Origin: Spirochaetales bacterium
GTDB taxonomy: Bacteria; Spirochaetota; Spirochaetia; ARS1246
DNA: 18,028 nucleotides
Assembly: GCA_018644745.1 (NCBI GenBank)
Contig: JABGPX010000473.1
Location: forward strand, 1 to 18,028
Direction of reading: 5' to 3'
The notes beneath the pieces are model-generated. The model saw only the letters and a list, made by a program, of their open reading frames with translations. It ran no database searches and had not been told where the DNA came from. A program made the position numbers and the translations under genes. This document shows, in pieces, positions 1-6,801 of this stretch. Numbering within the stretch: position 1 is the stretch's first letter; the number at the start of each line of letters is the position of its first letter.

Positions 1-279
1 ACTCAAGCCGACAGCTGGGAAGAGTTGCGTGGGAATGTGAAAGAAGCAGTTGCTGTTACTAACGTCAAGCGTGATCCATTCTTTACCGCCTGCCGGCGTC
101 TATTCCTTGGCAAAATGCCCCGAAGGCTCCCTTCCGGGCCACGGCACATATTCCGGATTCGGCTCCGGTATCAACGCCTCGATCTCCTCGGACCACACGG
201 TGAGCATCGCCGACAGCTCCTCCCTTTTTTTTGGCTCCGCATCTGCCAGATTTGCCGTCTCCCCGATATCTTCTATTAA
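1..279 (+). CDS. HicB-like antitoxin fragment, partial at left edge, probably broken
   Basis: The frame is open from the first base. Its first 18 residues (TQADSWEELRGNVKEAVA) resemble the C-terminal part of HicB-family antitoxins, where a T-x-G/A-D-S/T-x-EEL-x-x-N-x-KEA pattern follows the PGC loop. HicB proteins neutralise the HicA mRNA interferase and often autoregulate the hicAB operon. The resemblance ends near base 57. The frame then runs to a stop at 277-279 antisense to the end of the sulfatase gene, with a low-complexity, arginine-rich translation that does not look like protein. So either a real gene ends in a non-homologous tail, or this is a frameshifted or truncated remnant. The N-terminus and any hicA partner lie outside the window. 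The HicB resemblance is recognition by eye; whether the gene is intact is unknown. Confidence 0.45.
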   Translation, partial: TQADSWEELRGNVKEAVAVTNVKRDPFFTACRRLFLGKMPRRLPSGPRHIFRIRLRYQRLDLLGPHGEHRRQLLPFFWLRICQICRLPDIFY

Positions 280-1560
280 ATTATATAACTCCTCATGCCC
301 GTCTTCGAAGAACCGTATCAGCTTCCAGTCGCCGTCTCGAATGCTAGTTCCTGGTGTGCCGCCCTGGTTGCCGTAGTGGGGATAATGCCAGTACATCGGC
401 CCGCGATTGAAGCTCGAGCTGCCCTCGAGAGCCGGCACCATGCTGAACCCGTCGACATGCTGCTCGGGTTTCGGATCGAGTCCGGCGATCTCGAGGATGG
501 TAGGGTAGAAATCGGGGCTCGTAACCGGGCATGAACTGATGCTCCCGGCTTCGATAACACCCGGCCAACGAACGAGAAGGGGCTCGCGGGTCCCTCCCTC
601 ATACATCCAACCTTTCCCCTCCGATAACGGTGCGTTGCAGGTTGGTGATCCCTCTGATGTCGCCAGGCCCCCGTTGTCGGATGTGAAAAAGATAACGGTG
701 TCATTGGCGATCCCCAGATCATCCAGTGTATCTATAATCTTACCAACGTTATCATCCATGGACTCGACCATTGCCGCGTATACCGGATCTGATTGAATCA
801 GCCTGCGCTTTATCCTTTGATCTTTTTTGTGCTTGCCTGGAAAATATCCGCCCTCCTCGAAGGTTTTGAGCTTATCAAGTCCCATATCCGCAGCTTTCTT
901 ATTGTATTTTTCGATGAGTTCAGGCTTGCCTTGTATTGGGGTGTGGACCTGGTAGAAAGGAAAGGAGAGAAAAAACGGTGCCCCGCCGTCGGACAGCGAG
1001 ACGTTGTCACGAATCAGTTCCGCCGCTCGATCGCCGAAATAATCGGTGAGACAGGTGCCGTCGGGCACATCAACTTCGGCAAGCGCGGATATTGTCCAGG
1101 GGCTGAAATACCCGCCTTTACCGGGGCTTCCTTCGTGGCCGCCGCCGATGTTTACATCAAAGCCGAAATCTGTTGGGAGATGACCCGGACCGCCCATATG
1201 CCACTTGCCAATATGCCAGGTCGCATAACCCGCATTCTTCAACACCTGAGCGATTGAGACTTCCGTATTCGGCAGTTCTTTCAGATAAGGTGCGTCGATT
1301 ACTCTGCCCCAAGTTGGGTGGATGCTTCCGTACCAATCGATCCAGTCGGTAATACCAATCCTCGCAGGATATTTTCCCGTGAGAATACTTGCCCTCGTAG
1401 GAGAGCAAACCGGGCACGCCGCATAAGCGTCGGTGAAAAGCATACCTTCTGACCTAATTCGATCTATGTTGGGTGTTTCGTAGAAATCGCTGCCCGTGCA
1501 GGTTAGATCTTTCCATCCTAAATCGTCGACAAGAAAGAATATGATATTCGTTTTTTTCAA
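100..1560 (-). CDS. Cys-type sulfatase, no visible signal peptide
   Basis: A hydrolase of sulfate esters, 486 residues from the chosen start. The formylglycine motif C-x-P-x-R is Cys52-Ser-Pro-Thr-Arg56, so Cys52 should be converted to formylglycine by a maturase (FGE or anSME) not seen here. Other family landmarks are the metal Asp12-Asp13, the second signature G118-K-W-H121, His206, and metal Asp295-Asn296 in TSDNGG. I place the start at a TTG at 1558-1560, preceded by AGGGAG at good spacing. The longer open frame to 1674 adds 38 residues that do not look like sulfatase or like a signal peptide. The protein begins directly with the first beta strand, so it is predicted to be cytoplasmic, unlike most polysaccharide sulfatases. 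It would then act on small sulfated sugars after import. It is divergent from the MFS transporter. Family assignment is secure; the substrate is unknown. Confidence 0.93.
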   Translation of the reverse strand: MKKTNIIFFLVDDLGWKDLTCTGSDFYETPNIDRIRSEGMLFTDAYAACPVCSPTRASILTGKYPARIGITDWIDWYGSIHPTWGRVIDAPYLKELPNTEVSIAQVLKNAGYATWHIGKWHMGGPGHLPTDFGFDVNIGGGHEGSPGKGGYFSPWTISALAEVDVPDGTCLTDYFGDRAAELIRDNVSLSDGGAPFFLSFPFYQVHTPIQGKPELIEKYNKKAADMGLDKLKTFEEGGYFPGKHKKDQRIKRRLIQSDPVYAAMVESMDDNVGKIIDTLDDLGIANDTVIFFTSDNGGLATSEGSPTCNAPLSEGKGWMYEGGTREPLLVRWPGVIEAGSISSCPVTSPDFYPTILEIAGLDPKPEQHVDGFSMVPALEGSSSFNRGPMYWHYPHYGNQGGTPGTSIRDGDWKLIRFFEDGHEELYNLIEDIGETANLADAEPKKREELSAMLTVWSEEIEALIPEPNPEYVPWPGREPSGHFAKE

Positions 1561-1608
1561 GGTATCTCCCTGGGAGTCGCCGGCTGCCGATAGAATGGGG
1601 TTCCTGCC

Positions 1609-1637
1609 ACAATACTGAAATATCAATTTGGGGGCAA
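1609..1637 (-). promoter_or_regulatory. Putative promoter of the sulfatase gene
   Basis: Reading the minus strand, TTGCCC (1637-1632) is followed after 17 bases by TATTGT (1614-1609). Transcription would begin near 1602, giving a leader of about 40 bases that includes the AGGGAG ribosome site before the TTG start. Seen by eye only. Confidence 0.35.
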
Positions 1638-1666
1638 TAACACCAAATCGCGATGTCAGGTATAAT
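1637..1666 (+). promoter_or_regulatory. Putative promoter of the MFS gene
   Basis: A perfect -10 hexamer TATAAT lies at 1661-1666. The best -35 is the weak ATAACA at 1637-1642, with an 18-base spacer. The expected transcription start near 1673 leaves a leader of about 50 bases before the TTG start at 1725. It lies next to the divergent sulfatase promoter, so one regulator could control both genes. Confidence 0.4.
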
Positions 1667-1724
1667 TGGTACAATCACCGTGTGTGTAGCCTCCACCATA
1701 TGTGCCGAATGCCGGAGAGAGATC

Positions 1725-2993
1725 TTGAAAAAGAAAGTTGGGAATAGCGAGCAATTTCCAAGAGACTTGCAATACTTCAAATTCTCCGCTTATGGATTTC
1801 TCAAGAACCTTAGGTTTTTTGAGCCCTTTCTCATACTTTTCTTTCTCGAAAAAGGTATTTCCTTCCTCGAAATAGGAACTCTCTATGCGATCCGGGAGAT
1901 CGCGGTTAATGTTCTCGAAATACCGACGGGTGCAGTTGCCGATGCTCTCGGACGCAGGCGGACCATGATCGCCTCATTTGTCAGCTACCTCATTTCATTT
2001 GCCTTTTTCTGGCAATCCTCTTCGATGCTGGTGTTTATCGGCGCGATGATGCTGTTTTCGTTCGGCGACGCCTTCAGAACCGGCACCCACAAGGCAATGA
2101 TCTTCACTTACCTCAAGATCACCGGGAACGAACAATTTAAGACTGACTACTACGGCCATACCCGTGGATGGTCGCAAACGGGTTCGGCAGTTTCCTCGGT
2201 AATCGCGGCGGGAATTGTCTTCATCTCCGGTAACTATACCGCGATTTTTCTCTTTTCGACGATTCCATATTTTCTGGATCTCTTGCTGATGATTTCCTAT
2301 CCTAAAGAGCTGGACGGAACACGTAGCTCGTTCTCCTTCAAAAATCTTGTAGATGCGTTTCTCGCTATTTGGGAGTCTCTCGTTCTCACCGTTCGAAAAC
2401 CCGGAGCGCTCAAAGTTGTTATCAGCGCCGGCGCGTATGGCGGTTTCTTCAAGGGGACAAAAGATTTTCTACAGCCGCTTATCGTCGCCTTAGCGCTGGT
2501 TGTACCTCTTGCATCGGAAATGGCGTCCCAACGGCGGGAAGCGATTCTAGTCGGCCTGGTATATATGGTTATTTATCTGATGACCGCCTATTCATCCAGA
2601 AGGGCCGGACGTCTGGCGAAGACTTTTAGGTCACCCGAAAGGGCGATGAACTGGATGCTCCTTTTGGGCCTATCTGTCGGCATCTTCATAGGGTTCACTC
2701 GGCTTCTCGACTGGACCATTGTACCGGTTATACTTTTTATGGTGATTTACCTGGTTCAAAATATGCGTAGGCCGATCGGTGTTTCTGTGGTTTCTGATCG
2801 AGTTCCCGACGATATCCTCGCGACGGTTCTCTCCGTTGAATCCCAGGTGCAGAGCCTAATTGCCGCAATAGTTGTGCTGGTAATAGGCGCTGCGGCGGAT
2901 ACCGCGGCGGGAAACGTTGGTGTCGGTATCCTCGTCGCTTCAGCGGTTGGTCTCGCCGCGCTGCCGGTTTTATGGATTCGTCCGCAGAAATGA
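1725..2993 (+). CDS. Major facilitator superfamily transporter
   Basis: An inner-membrane secondary transporter of 422 residues, the usual size for a 12-helix MFS protein. Hydrophobic helices run throughout. The loop 2-3 motif A is clear at residues 69-79 (GAVADALGRRR, matching G-x-x-x-D-x-x-G-R-R/K). I choose the TTG at 1725-1727 because GGAGAG sits 5-10 bases upstream; the longer frame from 1653 adds a non-conserved 24-residue stretch that overlaps the promoter. Being divergent from a cytoplasmic-looking sulfatase suggests import of a sulfated or desulfated sugar, but drug efflux or another substrate cannot be excluded. It converges with the small membrane protein gene, 11 bases downstream, with no obvious terminator between. 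Confidence 0.85.
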   Translation: MKKKVGNSEQFPRDLQYFKFSAYGFLKNLRFFEPFLILFFLEKGISFLEIGTLYAIREIAVNVLEIPTGAVADALGRRRTMIASFVSYLISFAFFWQSSSMLVFIGAMMLFSFGDAFRTGTHKAMIFTYLKITGNEQFKTDYYGHTRGWSQTGSAVSSVIAAGIVFISGNYTAIFLFSTIPYFLDLLLMISYPKELDGTRSSFSFKNLVDAFLAIWESLVLTVRKPGALKVVISAGAYGGFFKGTKDFLQPLIVALALVVPLASEMASQRREAILVGLVYMVIYLMTAYSSRRAGRLAKTFRSPERAMNWMLLLGLSVGIFIGFTRLLDWTIVPVILFMVIYLVQNMRRPIGVSVVSDRVPDDILATVLSVESQVQSLIAAIVVLVIGAAADTAAGNVGVGILVASAVGLAALPVLWIRPQK

Positions 2994-3004
2994 TAATTTA
3001 AATT

Positions 3005-3418
3005 TTATGGAAGGAATTCGGGAAAAACGTACTCGAGGGTTCCATTGTCACGCACTTCCATGCTCGAATAACCCTGTTTTGCCAGGTTCTGCAGCGCTTT
3101 ATCTGCCTTTTCCAGGGAAATATTCGCACTTAACGCAACCGTTGCAGGAGTGACTCTACCGCCTTCGTTCCGGGCCGTGGCGAGAATTGCTCTTTCGATG
3201 GCTTCCGGATCCGCTTTTGGTAAAGCCTGCTGTTTTCTGCCGGGAAGCTGGCGATTGCCGAAGAAACGAAGGCCCCCCCGAACCATTGGAACTACCCCGG
3301 CGAACACCATCGGGAAGAGCCAGAAGCTTGAGCCGCGGAAAAGCCATAATGCGCCAAATGCTATTGTCATGGCGAGACCCGAGATGAACTCGTCTCTTCC
3401 CTTCAATCTTTTTGCCAT
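3005..3418 (-). CDS. Small membrane protein with C-terminal winged-helix-like domain
   Basis: A 137-residue protein I do not recognise by name. Residues about 10-50 hold two hydrophobic segments separated by a short turn (AMTIAFGALWLF and FWLFPMVFAGVVPMV). A basic linker follows, then residues about 70-135 read like a small winged helix: a helix (AIERAILATARNEGG), a turn with VTPATVALSANIS, a recognition-type helix (EKADKALQNLAKQG) and a beta hairpin (SSMEVRDNGTLEYVF). This would place a DNA- or protein-binding domain on the cytoplasmic face. There is no Shine-Dalgarno site; a promoter ends 5 bases from the ATG, so the transcript is probably leaderless. It lies 52 bases beyond the TIM-barrel gene but appears to have its own promoter. 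Function unknown. Confidence 0.72.
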   Translation of the reverse strand: MAKRLKGRDEFISGLAMTIAFGALWLFRGSSFWLFPMVFAGVVPMVRGGLRFFGNRQLPGRKQQALPKADPEAIERAILATARNEGGRVTPATVALSANISLEKADKALQNLAKQGYSSMEVRDNGTLEYVFPEFLP

Positions 3419-3423
3419 ATGTT

Positions 3424-3452
3424 ACAATACCGAAATATCAAATACGGAGCAA
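3424..3452 (-). promoter_or_regulatory. Promoter of the small membrane protein gene (leaderless type)
   Basis: On the minus strand TTGCTC (3452-3447) and TATTGT (3429-3424) are separated by 17 bases. Only five bases (AACAT) lie between the -10 box and the ATG at 3418, so transcription would start at about the A of the ATG. No purine-rich ribosome site is present. Confidence 0.5.
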
Positions 3453-3470
3453 CATGATCCAACGAGAGGG

Positions 3471-4295
3471 CTAAACCTTCTCAGCATCAAAGGCCAGTAG
3501 TCTGTCCCGTATCTCGCGGAAGTTATCGCTTGTGACATACTCGAAAATTATCGGTGTGCCTTCACTGTGTTCGTGATACAGGGAGAGAAACAGCGGCCAG
3601 TTGATATCCCCGTCGCCCACAACTCTTCCCTTTGCATCATTTACCTTCCGGTCTTTGCCGTGGAAATAGGCCACATGATCCGATAGATAATGAAACATAT
3701 CTTCTTCGGAGCTGTTTGCGATGAGATTGGCCGGGTCAAGCAGCACTTTAACCCTCGGGGATCCCATCTGTTCGATGAAGTCGGCGGTTCGTTTTGCACT
3801 TGGTACTACATCGATTACGCAAGGCTCGAGAGCAATGTCGACGCTGTATCGATCGCCTATGGCACAGAGCTTTGCGAAACTGTCTTTCAGCCTGTCGAAC
3901 CGCAATTCATACTCATCGGAATTTATGCCCCGGTTTCCGGGCATAAAACCGCACTCAGTTGATACAGCCGGTATTCCATTATAAGAGGCGATCTGCATCA
4001 TACGCTCAAAGTAGCCAAGATTTGCCCCGCGCTCAGATTCATCGGGATCCAGGAGATTGGTAAAAACACCGAGAGCCGCTATAAAAATGCCTTCGCTTCG
4101 ATAGCTTTCCACAATTTCCATACTTCTCTCATCCGTCATGTCTGACAGATCGCTCCTGCCGTTGTAAGCCCAGTATTTGGAATCGGATTGGGAAAAGCAG
4201 AGTTCGGTAGATGAAAAACCTTCTGCCTTTAGCAAAGCAGCCGTCTGCACATTGTCGAGTTCGGGAAAACTTCTAGTCACTACACCCAGGTTCAT
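3471..4295 (-). CDS. Sugar phosphate isomerase/epimerase-like TIM-barrel protein
   Basis: A 274-residue member of the xylose isomerase-like/AP-endonuclease-2 superfamily. These proteins bind a divalent metal and isomerise, epimerise, dehydrate or cleave sugars and inosose-type compounds. The expected ligand set is visible: Glu157 (ALEPC), Asp187 (LLDPANL), His212 (YFHGKD) and Glu252 (IIFEYV). The start has AAAGGA seven bases upstream. It is the third gene of a minus-strand operon, 24 bases after a Gfo/Idh/MocA dehydrogenase. This arrangement is typical of inositol-like or 3-keto-sugar/glycoside pathways, in which a dehydrogenase makes a keto-sugar that the TIM-barrel enzyme isomerises or cleaves. 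The exact reaction cannot be read from the sequence. Confidence 0.88.
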   Translation of the reverse strand: MNLGVVTRSFPELDNVQTAALLKAEGFSSTELCFSQSDSKYWAYNGRSDLSDMTDERSMEIVESYRSEGIFIAALGVFTNLLDPDESERGANLGYFERMMQIASYNGIPAVSTECGFMPGNRGINSDEYELRFDRLKDSFAKLCAIGDRYSVDIALEPCVIDVVPSAKRTADFIEQMGSPRVKVLLDPANLIANSSEEDMFHYLSDHVAYFHGKDRKVNDAKGRVVGDGDINWPLFLSLYHEHSEGTPIIFEYVTSDNFREIRDRLLAFDAEKV

Positions 4296-4319
4296 CTGTT
4301 TGTCCTTTAGCCTTTTAAT

Positions 4320-5324
4320 TTATCCTCTGACGGGCTCTACCCATCTCTGTTCAATCGCCGATTTGTACATCGCCTCCATTACCGCACTGCGTGCCGCAGC
4401 CTCCAACGGAGTTACGAGTGATACTGCCTCCTTACCTTCAAGAGCATCGAGATAGATCTCAAACGCATGGGGCCACTCAGCCGGCAGATCGGTCCACGGT
4501 TTCTCTCCATCAGCCCCCTCAATATTGGAGCACTTGATGTACAGATCGCCGTTTATGACATATGCGTGGCCTTCGGTGCCGCTCAAAACAAGCTTGTCCG
4601 GATTGGCGACATCAACCCAGCCGCCGCCGAGGCTGCCGATAACACCGTTATCGAAGCGGAGCAGCGCCTCGCCGGTTTCATCGACAGCGCCGTATATACC
4701 GGTTATGGATTTTGTCGTTGCTGTAACGCTTGCCACATCTCCCAGGAGCCACATCATGATGTCCAGCGAATGGGTACCAAGGTCGCCGAACCCCCCGATT
4801 CCTGATACCTGCGGATCCGTCATCCAAAGCCACTCCGGGGTAAATATGTCGCGGAGCGAACCGGCGTGGAAGTTGGTATGCCGAAGACGGGTGACGATGC
4901 CAAAACTTCCCTTTGCTATGTGATCGCGGAGAAACTGATGAAACGGCAAACCCCGCATAAAATAGCCGGTCTGGAAAACATTCCCGGCCTTGTTTATAGC
5001 GGCGGCCATTTCATATGCATCCGCCGAGCCCATCCCGAGTGGTTTTTCAACAAACATGTTTTTCCCGGATGCCGCCGCCGCTTTTACCAATTCAAGGTGA
5101 CGATTTGTCTCTGAGCAGATCACCACCGATTTTATTTCGGGATCCGACCAAACTTCATCCGGATCGAGGGCGATGCCGCAGCCGAGTTCATTGGCCAGTT
5201 TCTGCGACCTAACCTGATCCGGATCCCATGCGGATTTTACTTCAAAATCCGGCCGTTCTCCAATCCTCCTTACGAAACCGGGAGCATGGATGTGAGAACA
5301 ACCTATAAATGCCAGCTTGTTCAT
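4320..5324 (-). CDS. Gfo/Idh/MocA-family oxidoreductase (second of two)
   Basis: A 334-residue NAD(P)-dependent sugar dehydrogenase. The Rossmann loop at residues 8-13 is GCSHIH, less usual than G-x-G-x-x-G. Asp34 at the end of the second strand favours NAD. The family motif EKP is at 93-95, and a GDLGTHSLD segment supplies the catalytic-site His and Asp. The ATG overlaps the stop of the upstream dehydrogenase by four bases (ATGA), with GGAG seven bases before it, so the two are translationally coupled. It is clearly a different subfamily from its neighbour, so the pair probably act at different steps or form a hetero-complex rather than being recent duplicates. Substrate unknown. Confidence 0.9.
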   Translation of the reverse strand: MNKLAFIGCSHIHAPGFVRRIGERPDFEVKSAWDPDQVRSQKLANELGCGIALDPDEVWSDPEIKSVVICSETNRHLELVKAAAASGKNMFVEKPLGMGSADAYEMAAAINKAGNVFQTGYFMRGLPFHQFLRDHIAKGSFGIVTRLRHTNFHAGSLRDIFTPEWLWMTDPQVSGIGGFGDLGTHSLDIMMWLLGDVASVTATTKSITGIYGAVDETGEALLRFDNGVIGSLGGGWVDVANPDKLVLSGTEGHAYVINGDLYIKCSNIEGADGEKPWTDLPAEWPHAFEIYLDALEGKEAVSLVTPLEAAARSAVMEAMYKSAIEQRWVEPVRG

Positions 5325-6322
5325 GTTTTTACTCCAATATCTAGAGCCTTTGGATTTACCGGCAGTCCAGACTGGGCAGACTCGTAAATGCCTTCCATGA
5401 GCAAACTGTGATTGATGCCGCTTCTGATTCCCGCGGCAACATCGGACTTCCCTATAACCGCGTCTACGAAGTTATTTACTGGAAACACCTCCGGTATATC
5501 AATCTCAGGTTCTTCAGGGAAATCATCCGCCTGCACCCGAATCCAGCCGCCTGCCCAGCCGTCTATTTCGACTTTGCCGTTTTCGAATATAAAAACCATA
5601 TGCTGTCCCGCGGTCGCGCAATTTCCGCTGATTGCTAAATTGGCCAGCACGCCGTTGGCAAATCTTATCGTCGTAACGCTGTTGATATCTACAGGGAGAT
5701 TCTTGTGATCGGTTAAGGCGAAGACCATTTCCGGTTCGGATTCGACACTCCACAGAAGGCTGTTGATAATATGAGCACCGCTATCATAAGCCTGGCCGCC
5801 TCCCGAAAGCGCCGGGTCCTGACGCCAGCTGCCCGATGTAGCCTGCATCCAGTTCTGCGAAAGGTAGCCGCTTACCATTTCGAGGGCTCCGAATGTTTTA
5901 TCTCGGATCTGCCGGCGCAAATACTGAAACACTTTTTTACTCGAGGTGTTAAATCCAATGGCTACCACTTTATCCAATTCCGCGGCCCTTGCGGCCATCT
6001 TGTACGCCTGGTCGGTAGCGGTAACCATGGGTTTTTCGAGAAAGACATGGCATCCGGCCTCCATTGCTTGAATCGCATGCTGATAATGGAGTGTGTGAGG
6101 AGTAGCGATGATTACCGCGTCGAGTTTTTCGGCGCCGTACATGACCGCCGGGTTTTTATATGTCGGGATATCCCGCTCGGGGAAATAAGCTTCCTTCGCG
6201 GCGGCCAATGCGTCTTCGCTTACGTCGCAGATCGCCCCAATCTCTGCCGCCGGTCGTTCTTTGAGATGCTCTATGTGCCGCTTGATGATTCGGCCGCAGC
6301 CTAAAACCCCGATTTTTATCAT
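5321..6322 (-). CDS. Gfo/Idh/MocA-family oxidoreductase (first of two)
   Basis: The first gene of the minus-strand dehydrogenase operon, 333 residues. The N-terminal Rossmann fold shows G-x-x-G-x-G (residues 5-10, GVLGCG), Asp33 favours NAD, EKP lies at 96-98, and the C-terminal domain has the GGG-x-x-x-D-x-G-x-H pattern (YDSGAH). I prefer the ATG at 6322-6320 to a GTG six bases earlier, because GGGAG is eight bases from the ATG but only two from the GTG. Such enzymes oxidise a sugar or inositol hydroxyl with NAD. Together with the second dehydrogenase and the TIM-barrel protein it makes a plausible three-step sugar module. A tandem CAATAGG repeat just upstream may be its operator. Confidence 0.9.
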   Translation of the reverse strand: MIKIGVLGCGRIIKRHIEHLKERPAAEIGAICDVSEDALAAAKEAYFPERDIPTYKNPAVMYGAEKLDAVIIATPHTLHYQHAIQAMEAGCHVFLEKPMVTATDQAYKMAARAAELDKVVAIGFNTSSKKVFQYLRRQIRDKTFGALEMVSGYLSQNWMQATSGSWRQDPALSGGGQAYDSGAHIINSLLWSVESEPEMVFALTDHKNLPVDINSVTTIRFANGVLANLAISGNCATAGQHMVFIFENGKVEIDGWAGGWIRVQADDFPEEPEIDIPEVFPVNNFVDAVIGKSDVAAGIRSGINHSLLMEGIYESAQSGLPVNPKALDIGVKT

Positions 6323-6333
6323 ATGCACTACTC

Positions 6334-6351
6334 CCTATTGTTTTCCTATTG
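6334..6351 (-). repeat. Tandem CAATAGG repeat upstream of the dehydrogenase operon
   Basis: On the minus strand CAATAGG occurs twice, separated by AAAA, with an 11-base period (one helical turn): 6351-6345 and 6340-6334. The second copy runs into the GGGAG ribosome site. A third copy lies at 9217-9223, before the MutT gene. It may be a protein-binding site, or chance overlap of A/T-rich promoter and ribosome-site sequence. Confidence 0.35.
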
Positions 6352-6456
6352 GCACATCTTAATAGAAAGAACTGTGATGGGTGAATGCTTTTAAGAAAGA
6401 AAAACCCGAATACCAGGGATCCATCGGGCCGCCAGCTATTACCAACAGGGGATTTG

Positions 6457-6485
6457 TTGACACAAGACCATGGGTGAGTTATACA
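6457..6485 (+). promoter_or_regulatory. Strong sigma70-type promoter of the FmdB gene (leaderless type)
   Basis: A consensus -35 TTGACA (6457-6462), a 17-base spacer and TATACA (6480-6485). Six bases separate the -10 box from the ATG at 6492, so the predicted first transcribed base is the A of the start codon. This is the best promoter match in the window. Confidence 0.65.
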
Positions 6486-6491
6486 GGTTGT

Positions 6492-6722
6492 ATGCCGATT
6501 TTTGAATACAGATGCAAGAGTTGCGGAACAGTCAGCGAATACCTAACCGGGGTTTCTTCAGAAAACCAGAATCTCGAGTGCGTTCATTGCGGCGGATCTG
6601 AGCTTTCAAAGCAATTTACAATTGCCGCTTTCTCGAGTTCAAGTCCGTCCACCCGGGCAGAGGCTCCTCCCTGCGGCGCGGCTCCGGGAGAAACTTGCGG
6701 GCATTGCCAGCACGCAGGCTAA
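6492..6722 (+). CDS. FmdB-type zinc ribbon protein
   Basis: A 76-residue protein beginning MPIFEYRC, the hallmark start of the FmdB/CxxC_CxxC_SSSS family of putative regulatory proteins. The zinc knuckles are Cys8-x-x-Cys11 and Cys30-x-x-Cys33, followed by the usual KQFT strand and serine-rich linker. The tail adds three more cysteines (61, 69, 72) in a G-rich sequence, common in this family and of unknown role. The open frame extends 37 codons upstream, but the conserved MPIFEY start at 6492 and the promoter position rule that out. No Shine-Dalgarno site is present. It has 79 bases to the next gene, which has its own promoter. The family is very widespread but its function is not established. 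Confidence 0.88.
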   Translation: MPIFEYRCKSCGTVSEYLTGVSSENQNLECVHCGGSELSKQFTIAAFSSSSPSTRAEAPPCGAAPGETCGHCQHAG

Positions 6723-6767
6723 GATTCGACGACCTCCCTGTCTAAAAAAATAAAAAACTCAAACCAT

Positions 6768-6795
6768 TTGAAATATCGGATATCTGTCCTATAGT
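6768..6795 (+). promoter_or_regulatory. Promoter of the GGDEF-EAL gene (leaderless type)
   Basis: TTGAAA (6768-6773), a 16-base spacer and TATAGT (6790-6795). As at the FmdB gene, exactly six bases lie between the -10 box and the ATG at 6802, and there is no ribosome site. Confidence 0.55.
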
Positions 6796-6801
6796 TGTAG
6801 T

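Noticed and set aside
793..1257. Long plus-strand open frame of 154 codons opposite the sulfatase gene
   Set aside because: It is antisense to conserved sulfatase motifs, has no ribosome site or recognisable domain, and comes from stop-poor codon choice on the other strand.
5771..6304. Plus-strand open frame of 177 codons opposite the first dehydrogenase
   Set aside because: Its translation has no family resemblance; the opposite strand encodes a full-length, motif-complete oxidoreductase.
6320..6328. GTG at 6328 as the start of the first dehydrogenase
   Set aside because: The GGGAG site is only two bases from it but eight from the in-frame ATG at 6322, which also gives the usual MIKIG start.
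6405..6428. CCCGA...TCGGG inverted repeat upstream of the FmdB gene, considered as a terminator
   Set aside because: The 5-bp stem has a 14-base loop and no T-run on either strand at the right place; too weak.
6381..6491. N-terminal extension of the FmdB frame
   Set aside because: The 37 extra residues are not part of the family, which starts MPIFEY, and they cover the promoter.
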